Source of the DNA: Jiella mangrovi
Lineage (GTDB): Bacteria > Pseudomonadota > Alphaproteobacteria > Rhizobiales > Rhizobiaceae
Assembly (NCBI RefSeq): GCF_017815135.1
Contig: NZ_JAGJCF010000003.1
Location: 62,001 to 126,000 of the forward strand
Length of the DNA stretch: 64,000 bases
Direction: 5' to 3'
The notes under the pieces: generated by a model
What the model was told of the DNA's origin: nothing
What the model saw: the letters and a program-made list of their open reading frames with translations, nothing else
The model's database searches: none
Position numbers and translations under genes: made by a program
In this document: positions 45,187 through 52,461 of the stretch, piece by piece
How positions within the stretch are numbered: position 1 is the stretch's first letter
Layout of the letters: every line of letters starts with the position of its first letter

Positions 45187-46551
45187 TCAGGCGGCGCATC
45201 CCTTCACGTCCGACGGTCCGAGTTCCCCGCCGAAGATCGAGGCGTCGTAGGTCACCTGATCGCGCGGAACGACCTTGGCGATCTCCATCAGGTCGAACTG
45301 GTTGGTCGGGTTTTCCTTGCCGCGAACCACGAGCACGTCCTTGAAGCACTGGTGATCGTCGGCCCGGTAGAGCGTCGGACCATTGCCCATGCCGTCGAAC
45401 TCGAAGCCCTCCAGCGCCTTGATGACTTCCGGCGGATAGAAGGTTCCGGCCGTCTCCACCGCATTGGCGTAGAGCAGCGTCTGGACGTAGCAGGTGTGGG
45501 CCGCCTGGGAGGGCGGCGAGCCGTATTCCTCGCCGAACGACTTGGCGAGAACCTTGGTGGCTTCGTTGTCGAGCTTCCAGTCCCAGTTCGCCGTGCCGAG
45601 AATGCCCTTCACCGCGTCGCCCGCGCCCTGCGCCATCAGTTCGGAGAAGAGCGGCACGACGATCTCGAACTGCTTGCCGTTGACCTGCTTCGACTTCATG
45701 TCGAACTGGGTGACGGCCTGGCGCAGCGAATTGACCATGTCGCCGCCGTAGTGGTTGAGGATCAGAACGTCGGCGCCGGAATTCAAGACAGGCGTCAGAT
45801 ACTGGGAGAAGTCGCCGGCGCCGAGCGGCGTGCGCACGGTCTGGGCCGTCTTCCAGCCAAGAGCCTCGGTGGCGTTCTTGATCGATTCTTCCTGGGTCCA
45901 GCCCCAGGTATAGTCGGCGGTGAGGTGATAGGCGGTGCGATCCGTGCCGTACTCCTCGGCGAGAACGGGGCCGAGCGCCTGTCCGGACATATAGGCGTTG
46001 AAGAAGTGGCGGAAGCCGTAGCGCCGCTTGTCCTTGCCGGTGGTGTCGTTGGAGTGGGTCAGGCCGGCCATGAACATCACGCCCATGTCCTGGCACAGCG
46101 ACTGCACCGCGACGGCGACGCCCGAGGACGAGCCGCCCGAGATCATCAGGACCTTGTCGGATTCGATCATCCGCTTGGCCGAGGCGCGGGCCGCGTCGGA
46201 CTTGGTCTGGGTGTCGCCGGTGACGTAGGCGACCTTCTTGCCAAGAATGCCGTTGCCCTTGAGATTGGACGGCTTCAACGTATTGACGAGACCGCCATCG
46301 CCTTCGCCGTTCAGATGCTGGACGGCCAGCTGGAAGGCGCGCAACTCGTCGGCGCCCTCGTCGGCATAGGGGCCCGATTGCGGGACGTTGAAGCCGAGGG
46401 TGACGGTTCCACCGGTCGGGTTGTTGCAGAAGACCTTGTCCTGCGACCAGGCGTTGCGCACGAAGACGTGCGGGATCGCAAGACCGGCGCCGAGGGCGGC
46501 GCTGGTCTGCAATAGTCTGCGGCGGCTCCAGGCCGGCGTTTCAATAGGCAT
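45187..46551 (-). CDS. HAAT-type ABC transporter substrate-binding protein with Tat signal
   Basis: Periplasmic binding protein of 454 residues, type I fold, for a branched-chain-amino-acid-type importer. The N-terminus carries a twin-arginine signal (SRRRLLQTSAALGAGLAIPHVFV, residues 8-31), so it is exported folded. Lobe motifs: TVTLGFNVPQSGPYADEGADELRAFQLAVQHLN, and the hinge region VLMISGGSSSGVAVAVQSL. Cys is found near the mature N-terminus (KVFCNNP) and at the C-terminus (VKGCAA), allowing a disulfide. Start ATG 46551 sits behind a strong GGAGGAGAA. Substrate not determinable; it need not be leucine. Confidence 0.9.
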   Translation of the reverse strand: MPIETPAWSRRRLLQTSAALGAGLAIPHVFVRNAWSQDKVFCNNPTGGTVTLGFNVPQSGPYADEGADELRAFQLAVQHLNGEGDGGLVNTLKPSNLKGNGILGKKVAYVTGDTQTKSDAARASAKRMIESDKVLMISGGSSSGVAVAVQSLCQDMGVMFMAGLTHSNDTTGKDKRRYGFRHFFNAYMSGQALGPVLAEEYGTDRTAYHLTADYTWGWTQEESIKNATEALGWKTAQTVRTPLGAGDFSQYLTPVLNSGADVLILNHYGGDMVNSLRQAVTQFDMKSKQVNGKQFEIVVPLFSELMAQGAGDAVKGILGTANWDWKLDNEATKVLAKSFGEEYGSPPSQAAHTCYVQTLLYANAVETAGTFYPPEVIKALEGFEFDGMGNGPTLYRADDHQCFKDVLVVRGKENPTNQFDLMEIAKVVPRDQVTYDASIFGGELGPSDVKGCAA

Positions 46552-46718
46552 TCTTCTCCTCCCGAGTTGAAGACCGAACAACGGCTGCTGCGAACCGAAC
46601 TCCTCCCGATTCCAGCTCGCCGCGAACTCATGCCTATCGTCTACGAGGGAAGAAGTTCAAGCTATAATACTTTGGACTAACGCCAAGCGTGTGCCCTTTC
46701 GCACCCGTTGCAATGAAT

Positions 46719-46744
46719 GCACCGCGGAATGTTTTCCGCGGTGC
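46719..46744 (-). terminator. Strong hairpin between znuA and the HAAT operon
   Basis: Perfect 11-bp inverted repeat GCACCGCGGAA-TGTT-TTCCGCGGTGC, 65 bases beyond the znuA stop. Neither side has a real U-tract, so it may stop transcription weakly or protect the znuA 3' end. The remaining gap up to the HAAT gene start holds a -10-like TATTAT on the minus strand near 46665, which may serve that operon. Confidence 0.5.
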
Positions 46745-46808
46745 AGCAAAATTCTTCAATCTATTGACGAGATCGTCTGAAGCCGCCGGCGCGCCCGCCG
46801 AACGGACG

Positions 46809-47918
46809 TCAGCTTTGGGCAAAACACTCTTCGAGACCCTTGGCGATGTTTTCGATCAGGGTCGGATAGAGATCCGGTCCGTCCTTCAGATCCGCGCCCA
46901 GCGGGTCGAGAACGCCGATTTTCGCCGATGTGCCTTCGGTGACCGTGCGCACGATGCTTGGCTCGAACTCCGGCTCCGTGAAGACGCAGGAGGCGCCGAC
47001 GCTTTCCAGCTTGCTCTTGATCTCGCGGATGCGCGCTGCGCCCGGCGCCTTTTCGGGGCTGACGGTGATCGCGCCGGCGGCCGGGACGTCGAAACGATGC
47101 TCGAAATACTGGTACGCGTCGTGGAAGACGACATAGGGCTTCTTATGAAGCCCCTTCAGTTCGTCGCGAACCTTGGTCTCCAGTTTTTTCAGCCTGTTTT
47201 CGTAGGCCGCGGCATTGTTGCGATAGGTCTCGGCGTTGGCGGGGTCGACCCTCTCCAGCGTCACGGCGATCGTCTTGGTCATGGCGATGGCGTTTTCCGG
47301 ATCGAGCCAGACATGCTCGTTGTAAGGGTTGTCGCCGTGGGCATGGTCGCCATGGGCGTGATCGTCATGCGCCGCGTCGTCGTCCACAGGGCCGTCGTCA
47401 TCCGGCTCGAACATCACGCCGGAGCGGGCCTTGAGCTTTTCCACGCCCGGCGCGTCCCACAATTCGACGACGGCGTCCTTGGCGCCGAGGGAGCCGATGG
47501 GCTTGATGAGGAAGTTCTCCAGCTCCGGTCCGATCCAGAAGATCGCTTGCGCATTGGAAAGCGCGGTTGCGTCGGAAGGCTTCAGCGCCGCCGTATGCGG
47601 CGAGGCGGCGCCCTTGACGATGAGATAGGGCTCGCCGACCCCGGCCATGACGGCGGAGACGAGAGAATCGACGGGCTTGATCGAGGCGACGACCCTCGGT
47701 GCCTCGGCCGCATCGGCCGAGGACGCCGACGCAATGCCTCCCAAAAGGGCGGCAACGAGGGAAAGTGCCGCCGCGAAACCTGCGCCTGCCGGCGCGGCCG
47801 CCTTCTTCGGCCGGCCCGGTGCGGCGTGCCGTCGGGCGCCGCTCCCGGCGCTTGCCACAGCGTGATGCGAGGACCGGTGTTTGCGGCTGGAGGCGCTGGA
47901 ATTCGAGGTGTCTGGCAT
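46809..47918 (-). CDS. znuA: Zinc ABC transporter substrate-binding protein
   Basis: Periplasmic high-affinity zinc-binding protein, cluster A-I type, 369 residues. Zinc-site residues are expected at the His of SPHTAALKPSD, the His of NEHVWLDPENA, and the His of HDAYQYFEHRF. A charged His/Asp-rich loop (HDDHAHGDHAHGDNPYNEH, residues about 185-205) is the ZnuA hallmark. The N-terminus is odd: about 45 basic, Ser/Ala-rich residues precede the hydrophobic signal segment (GAGFAAALSLVAALLGG), but GGAG eight bases before ATG 47918 supports this start. Divergent from znuC across two Zur boxes. Confidence 0.94.
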   Translation of the reverse strand: MPDTSNSSASSRKHRSSHHAVASAGSGARRHAAPGRPKKAAAPAGAGFAAALSLVAALLGGIASASSADAAEAPRVVASIKPVDSLVSAVMAGVGEPYLIVKGAASPHTAALKPSDATALSNAQAIFWIGPELENFLIKPIGSLGAKDAVVELWDAPGVEKLKARSGVMFEPDDDGPVDDDAAHDDHAHGDHAHGDNPYNEHVWLDPENAIAMTKTIAVTLERVDPANAETYRNNAAAYENRLKKLETKVRDELKGLHKKPYVVFHDAYQYFEHRFDVPAAGAITVSPEKAPGAARIREIKSKLESVGASCVFTEPEFEPSIVRTVTEGTSAKIGVLDPLGADLKDGPDLYPTLIENIAKGLEECFAQS

Positions 47919-47932
47919 GGGGCCAACTCCAA

Positions 47933-47947
47933 TGTTATATCATAACA
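47933..47947. promoter_or_regulatory. Zur box 1
   Basis: Palindrome TGTTATATCATAACA, matching the GTTAT-N3-ATAAC core of alphaproteobacterial Zur sites. It is 14 bases upstream of the znuA start and should block znuA, and probably znuC, when zinc is plentiful. Confidence 0.85.
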
Positions 47948-47954
47948 TCTCTTG

Positions 47955-47969
47955 CGTTATGCTATAACG
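47955..47969. promoter_or_regulatory. Zur box 2
   Basis: Palindrome CGTTATGCTATAACG, the same GTTAT-N3-ATAAC core, centred 22 bases (two helical turns) from box 1. The same-face spacing suggests cooperative Zur dimers covering both divergent promoters. Confidence 0.85.
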
Positions 47970-48005
47970 TATGCGATGGCAAGCGGTGACAGGGATTTTT
48001 CCGAT

Positions 48006-48908
48006 ATGACGAATGCGATGACAGGCGTGGCGGCGATCGCGGCCGGACCGCTGGTGGAAATGACCGGTGTCGGCGTCTTCCGCTCGGGTCGCTGGCTGGT
48101 TCAGGGGATCGACCTGGAGATCCGGCCCGGCGAGATCATCACGCTGATCGGCCCCAACGGCTCCGGCAAGACGACGACGGCAAAGACCGCGATCGGTATC
48201 GTCAGGCCCGATGCCGGCACGGTGGCGCGGTCCGACGATCTCGTCGTCGGCTATGTGCCGCAGAAGCTTTCCGTCGACCGCTCGCTGCCGATGACGGTCT
48301 CGCGGATGATGACGCTGACGACAAAAGCGTCGGGCGTCGATATCGCTTCGGCGCTGGAGCGGGTCGGGATGGCGCATCTTCGCAAGGCGCAGGTGCACGA
48401 TCTGTCCGGCGGTGAGTTCCAGCGCGCGCTTTTAGCCCGGGCGATGCTGCGGCGGCCAAACCTCCTCGTTCTCGACGAGCCGGTGCAGGGCGTCGACTTT
48501 TCCGGCGAGATCGCGCTCTACGAGCTGATCTCCGAGCTGCGCGAGAGCGAAGGCTGCGCCGTCCTTCTGATCTCCCACGATCTCCACGTGGTGATGGCCA
48601 AGACCGACCGGGTGGTCTGTCTCAACGGCCATGTCTGCTGCGCCGGCAGCCCGAACTCGGTCGCCGCCTCGCCGGCCTATCGCCAGCTGTTCGGCGCGCG
48701 GGCGGCCGAGGCGCTCGCCGTTTACCGCCACCAGCACGACCATACGCATCTACCGGACGGGCGGATCGCCTATCCGGAAAACTCCGGGCATGGCCACGAT
48801 GACGGCCACGACCATGCCGGCTGCGGACACGATCATGGCGAGCCCCATGCGCATGCCGGCGAGACCGGGGCGAGCCCAGGGAATAAGGCGGCGCACGACC
48901 ATGCTTGA
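48006..48908 (+). CDS. znuC: Zinc ABC transporter ATPase
   Basis: ATPase of the zinc importer, 300 residues from ATG 48006. Walker A GPNGSGKTTTAKTA, signature LSGGEFQRALLARAML, Walker B LLVLDEPVQGVDFSGE and H-loop ISHDLHVVMAKTDRVVCLNGHVCC are the ZnuC/cluster A-I form. The C-terminus (last 50 residues) is a His/Asp-rich tail (GHGHDDGHDHAGCGHDHGEP) that probably binds zinc. ATG 47976 is possible but would leave no room for a ribosome site downstream of the Zur box; AGGGA precedes 48006. Overlaps znuB by eight bases. Confidence 0.93.
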   Translation: MTNAMTGVAAIAAGPLVEMTGVGVFRSGRWLVQGIDLEIRPGEIITLIGPNGSGKTTTAKTAIGIVRPDAGTVARSDDLVVGYVPQKLSVDRSLPMTVSRMMTLTTKASGVDIASALERVGMAHLRKAQVHDLSGGEFQRALLARAMLRRPNLLVLDEPVQGVDFSGEIALYELISELRESEGCAVLLISHDLHVVMAKTDRVVCLNGHVCCAGSPNSVAASPAYRQLFGARAAEALAVYRHQHDHTHLPDGRIAYPENSGHGHDDGHDHAGCGHDHGEPHAHAGETGASPGNKAAHDHA

Positions 48909-49731
48909 CGACTTCTTCATCCGCGCCCTCCTCGCCGGGATCGGCATCGCGATCGTTGCGGGGCCGCTCGGCTGTTTCGTCGTATGGCGGCGGATGGCCT
49001 ATTTCGGCGACACCATGGCCCATTCGGCCCTGCTCGGCATCGCGATGTCGCTGGCGCTGCAATGGTCGCTGCTCGTCTCGGTCTTTCTGATCTCGGCGCT
49101 GGTTTCGATGGTCCTCGTCCTCCTGCAGAGGCGAGGGGGGCTTTCGACCGATTCCCTGCTCGGCATCCTGTCTCATTCGACACTCGCCATCGGCCTCGTC
49201 GCCCTGGCCTTCATGCCCTGGGTGCGGGTCGATCTTCTGGGTTATCTCTTCGGAGACATTCTCGCCGTCACCAGGGCCGACCTTGCGACGATCTGGATCG
49301 GAGCCGTGGCGGTCGGCGGGGTCCTCGTCTTTCTCTGGCGCCCGCTTCTTGCCGGCACCGTCAATGCCGAAATCGCGGCGGCCGAGGGTCAGTCGCCGGA
49401 ACGGGCGCGCATCGCCTTCATGCTGGTGCTGGCCTTCGTCATCGCCATCGCCATGAAGATCGTCGGCATTCTCCTGATCACCGCGCTTTTGATCATTCCG
49501 GCAGCGACGGCCCGGCGCTTTGCCACCTCGCCCGAGGTGATGGCGCTTCTGGCGGGGCTTTTCGGGGCGCTTGCCTCGACGGGCGGGCTTTATCTGTCGC
49601 TTGGCACCGATACGCCGTCCGGCCCCTCGATCGTCGTGGTCGCGCTGGGGTTTTTCCTGCTGGCGCTCCTTCCGTTGCCCGACCTGTCCCGCCGTGTGGC
49701 TGTTTCCCCTGCAAAAGGAGAGACGTCGTGA
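48901..49731 (+). CDS. znuB: Zinc ABC transporter permease
   Basis: Inner-membrane permease of 276 residues with seven to eight helices. Starts MLDDFFIRALLAGIGIAIVAGPLGCFVVWRRMAYFGDTMAHSALLGIA, the cluster 9 ABC-permease hallmark including the His of AHSALLG, and continues SHSTLAIGLVAL and KIVGILLITALLIIPAATARRFA. Translationally coupled to znuC upstream and to zur downstream (four-base overlap). Confidence 0.94.
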   Translation: MLDDFFIRALLAGIGIAIVAGPLGCFVVWRRMAYFGDTMAHSALLGIAMSLALQWSLLVSVFLISALVSMVLVLLQRRGGLSTDSLLGILSHSTLAIGLVALAFMPWVRVDLLGYLFGDILAVTRADLATIWIGAVAVGGVLVFLWRPLLAGTVNAEIAAAEGQSPERARIAFMLVLAFVIAIAMKIVGILLITALLIIPAATARRFATSPEVMALLAGLFGALASTGGLYLSLGTDTPSGPSIVVVALGFFLLALLPLPDLSRRVAVSPAKGETS

Positions 49732-50153
49732 GCCCCAAGCGCGCCTTGACGCGCAATCAGGCCCTGGTGCTCCAGACCCTGACGGCCTCGGAGGAACCGC
49801 TCAGCGCCTATGCCATTCTCGACCGGCTGCGCGACGACGGGTTTCGCGCGCCGCTGCAGGTCTATCGGGCCCTCGACGCTCTGCTTCAGACCGGTCTCGT
49901 TCACCGGCTCGACAGTCTGAAGGCCTTCGTCGCCTGCGCGCATCCGCACGAACACGCCGACGAGGCGATGGTGGCATTTGCGATCTGCGAAAGCTGTGGC
50001 CGGGTGTGGGAGTTCTCCGATTCGAAGATCGAGGACCGCTTTGCCGCCTGGGCGGCCGCCGAAGACTTCGTGACCAAGACCACGACCTTCGAAATTTCCG
50101 GCCTTTGCGCCGCCTGCCGCAAGGCGCAGGGCCCCGCCGGCCCGGGCGTCTGA
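49728..50153 (+). CDS. zur: Zinc uptake regulator, Fur family
   Basis: Zinc-responsive repressor of 141 residues. Winged helix at residues 1-75 (PLSAYAILDRLRDDGFRAPLQVYRALDALLQTGLVHRLDSLKAFVAC), then a zinc-binding dimerisation domain with CAHPHEHADEAMVAFAICESCGRVWEF (regulatory and structural ligands, CxxC) and a C-terminal CAAC pair (GLCAACRKA). Start GTG 49728 follows AAAGGAGAGACGTC. It is the last gene of znuCB-zur and so represses its own operon through the two Zur boxes. Confidence 0.94.
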   Translation: MSPKRALTRNQALVLQTLTASEEPLSAYAILDRLRDDGFRAPLQVYRALDALLQTGLVHRLDSLKAFVACAHPHEHADEAMVAFAICESCGRVWEFSDSKIEDRFAAWAAAEDFVTKTTTFEISGLCAACRKAQGPAGPGV

Positions 50154-50236
50154 AGGTTTTGCGCAGAATTGTCCGGAATCTGCGATGCCCGCTTGCGGTC
50201 TGGGAAGCTGCTCGTTATATACCGCGCCGCAGGTCA

Positions 50237-50313
50237 CGGAGTGTAGCGCAGCCTGGTAGCGCACCTCGTTCGGGACGAGGGGGTCGCAGGTTCGAATCCT
50301 GCCACTCCGACCA
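50237..50313 (+). tRNA. tRNA-Pro (anticodon CGG)
   Basis: 77 bases with encoded CCA. Acceptor CGGAGTG (50237-50243) pairs with CACTCCG (50303-50309). Anticodon stem CCTCG/CGAGG (50264-50268, 50276-50280) holds loop TTCGGGA with anticodon CGG at 50271-50273; T arm GCAGGTTCGAATCCTGC is intact. Directly downstream begins a mobile-element remnant. Confidence 0.97.
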
Positions 50314-50333
50314 GCCATTTCCTGTCCGGCCCG

Positions 50334-50374
50334 GAGACATGGGTGACAGAACGTTCCTAAGACATGGGTGACAA
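50334..50374. mobile_element. Transposon-end remnant with tandem terminal motifs
   Basis: Two direct copies of AGACATGGGTGACA (in 50334-50349 and 50359-50374), the reverse complement of the TGTCACCCATGTCT blocks I associate with the ends of IS481/IS3-like elements. No transposase remains nearby. It starts 20 bases after the tRNA-Pro and is followed by a truncated gene. Confidence 0.55.
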
Positions 50375-50431
50375 TCTCGGGCGGAGCGGATTGTCGATCG
50401 GCACAGGTCTCACAGACCCCGCGACCTTCCC

Positions 50432-51108
50432 CTAAACGTCGAGCTGTCGGCGCATCTCGTCGAGCCTTTCCATTGCGACGAGGTCGTCGGCGCGGCCGTG
50501 TTCTCACCCTTCAGCGCCGGGGCGACATCGGACAGGAGGGCATGATAGCCCTCGTAGTCCTCGTTCGCCGCAGCGGTAAAGTTTGGCTTCCAGGTCAGCG
50601 TGTCCTCGGTATCGATAAGCGTCGCTTGAGGATCTGCGACCTTGAAGGGCGGGTTGCGGTGCCAGCGGACCTCGACGACGTCCTCGACCTCGATGCGCTG
50701 ATGATCGCCCATGATCTCCATCCGTTCGACGGGTGCACCGCGGCTCTGGGCGGTGCCCATGGCGATGGTGCCGATCGCTCCGCATTCGAAATCGAAGCCG
50801 ACATGGAAGAGGATCCGGCCCGGCGTCTTCTCGACTTTTCTGGCATTCATGCCGACCACCGGCGAGACGAGATGCGAGACGAGGTCCATGTAATGGACGC
50901 CGTGGTGCAGCAGAAAGCCGGTATAGTCGACGTTGCCCTCGAAATAGCCGGGCGCCGTCATGTAATATCCGGTGAGACCGAGGACATCGCCGAAACGGCC
51001 CGAAGCAAGAATGTTCTTGGCGATCTTGTTGCCGACCGAATAGCGCTTCATGAAGCCGACGAGGAGCGGCTTGGCGGCCTTTTTCGAAGCGTCCCGGCAC
51101 CGCATGCA
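50432..51108 (-). pseudogene. Gfo/Idh/MocA-family oxidoreductase, truncated and frameshifted
   Basis: The reading frame begins inside the protein (KKAAKPLLVGFMKRYSVGNK) and gives the substrate-binding C-terminal half of a Gfo/Idh/MocA NAD(P)-dependent sugar-type oxidoreductase; landmarks are LLHHGVHYMDLVSHLV and FDFECGAIGTIAMGTAQS. The N-terminal Rossmann domain is missing: the sequence before 51106 does not continue it. Near 50490 the frame shifts by one; in the other frame the end reads DDLVAMERLDEMRRQL and then stops (TAG 50432-50434), as an intact C-terminus would. Both ends are therefore damaged. It lies next to a transposon-end remnant. Not expected to be functional. Confidence 0.75.
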
Positions 51109-51216
51109 TTTGGCCCTCGGCTATCTAATGCCCGATCGATCCGAACACGCAATGGCCGGCTGACACAGCGTGTCCCCCGGGCCGGGGGATGATCAGCCGC
51201 TTCTTGGCGTGGTTTC

Positions 51217-51753
51217 TCACCGCCCCACACAGGCCGGCAGACTGTGGAACTGGCGGCGATGATAGGCCAGCGCCGGAGCATCATCACTGAACTCCAGGGC
51301 CAGGACACGGCAGAACAGGATATCGTGCGATCCGACGCTGAGGCGCTCCGTGATCTGGCAGTCGGCGCTGAGAGCGGCTCCCGAAAGGACGGGGGCTCCC
51401 GTGCGGAGGGTTTTCCACGTGGAGCCGTCGAAGCGCTCGACCATCGCCGTGCGGCCGCCGAAGAGTTGGGCGACGACCTCCTGGTTGGCGGCAAGCATGT
51501 TGATGCACAAGGTCGTTGCGCGGTCGAAGTCCGGATGAACGGATGCCGAGCGGTTGAGGCACACAAGCAGCGTGGGAGGCGTGTCCGTCACGCTGCAGAT
51601 GGCAGTGGCCGTGAACCCGACGGGGCCGTTCGCCGTCGAGGTCGTCACGACGCCAACCGCCGCGCCGAGCCGCGACATGCCCTCCTTGAACATCGTGGCA
51701 TCGACGGGGGCGAGTGGCAGATCCTCCGTCCTGAAAGCGGATGGTCCGGTCAT
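51217..51753 (-). CDS. Flavin reductase (reductase partner of a two-component monooxygenase)
   Basis: Supplies reduced FMN/FAD to a partner oxygenase using NAD(P)H. 178 residues of the flavin-reductase-like (RutF/HpaC) fold: MSRLGAAVGVVTTSTANGPVGFTATAICSVTDTPPTLLVCLNRSAS is the flavin-binding signature, followed by LCINMLAANQEVVAQLF and a C-terminal YHRRQFHSL. Its most likely partner is the flavin-dependent monooxygenase at 53301-54638 in the same operon. Starts within the stop of the preceding gene (four-base overlap). Confidence 0.88.
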   Translation of the reverse strand: MTGPSAFRTEDLPLAPVDATMFKEGMSRLGAAVGVVTTSTANGPVGFTATAICSVTDTPPTLLVCLNRSASVHPDFDRATTLCINMLAANQEVVAQLFGGRTAMVERFDGSTWKTLRTGAPVLSGAALSADCQITERLSVGSHDILFCRVLALEFSDDAPALAYHRRQFHSLPACVGR

Positions 51754-52454
51754 GCGTCCTTCTCCCTGGCCTTTGTCAGGATCGAGAGACTGTGTTCAAG
51801 GGCGATGCGAACGGAATCGATGACAGGAATGCCGAGTTCGTGGCTGAGACGCGGGGCGATCGAGGAACCGGCCAAATTGGTGCACAGGATCACGACGGTG
51901 TCCACGTCAACGCTCGCGACCTGCCGCACCATCTCGGCGAGGCGCTCTGGGGAGACCGCCGCATAGTCGGTGTTGACCGTGAGGTCCAGGCGACATGCCG
52001 AGGCGACGGTGATCCCGATCCCGGCGTAGTTGGCAGTGATGTCGGCCTCGAGTTCGGCGACATACGGCGTGACGAGGCCGATCCGGCTGGCGCCGAGCCG
52101 GGAGAGGGCCTCATTGATCGCGATCACGGCAGTCGTGGTCCGCGTTCCCGTCGCCGCTTCGATGGCTGCCACCACCGCTTCGTCCCGATCGAAGCCAAGC
52201 CAACTCGCCGCGGTGCCGTTCCACAGGATCAGATCGACGTCCGCGTCGGACAGGAGCTCGGCGGCCTCGACCATGCAGGCGAGATCGAACTGGCTGCGCG
52301 ATGACGCGTCGGCCGTGATATGGCGGACGCGGATGCGCGACACATGCGTCGTCACGGATCCATCCGCCGGCAAGAGCTTGGCGGTTTCCGGTTCGAGCAC
52401 CGTGTTGGAGGAGGGCGCGAGCATGCCCAGCCTCTTGGGAAGCGTTCTGGTCAT
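51750..52454 (-). CDS. Asp/Glu racemase superfamily protein with a single catalytic cysteine (decarboxylase/isomerase type)
   Basis: A 234-residue protein of the superfamily that includes maleate isomerase, hydantoin racemase and arylmalonate decarboxylase. N-terminal KRLGMLAPSSNTVLEPETAKLLP is the maleate-isomerase-type substrate-binding start. The second active-site Cys is present in VVILCTNLAGSS; at the first position, where two-base isomerases and racemases have Cys in a CTS motif, the sequence is LILWNGTAAS, with Gly. A Gly there with one remaining Cys is the arrangement of arylmalonate decarboxylase, so a one-base decarboxylation is a better guess than isomerisation. Start ATG 52454; seven bases from the SDR gene. 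Confidence 0.75.
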   Translation of the reverse strand: MTRTLPKRLGMLAPSSNTVLEPETAKLLPADGSVTTHVSRIRVRHITADASSRSQFDLACMVEAAELLSDADVDLILWNGTAASWLGFDRDEAVVAAIEAATGTRTTTAVIAINEALSRLGASRIGLVTPYVAELEADITANYAGIGITVASACRLDLTVNTDYAAVSPERLAEMVRQVASVDVDTVVILCTNLAGSSIAPRLSHELGIPVIDSVRIALEHSLSILTKAREKDA

Positions 52455-52461
52455 AGGCTCA

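Noticed and set aside
41162-46551. Calling the importer a urea transporter (urtABCDE)
   Set aside because: Order and sizes resemble any HAAT operon; the binding protein has no feature specific to UrtA and no urease genes are nearby.
51750-52454. Calling this gene maleate isomerase
   Set aside because: The first catalytic Cys is replaced by Gly, so the two-Cys mechanism is not supported.
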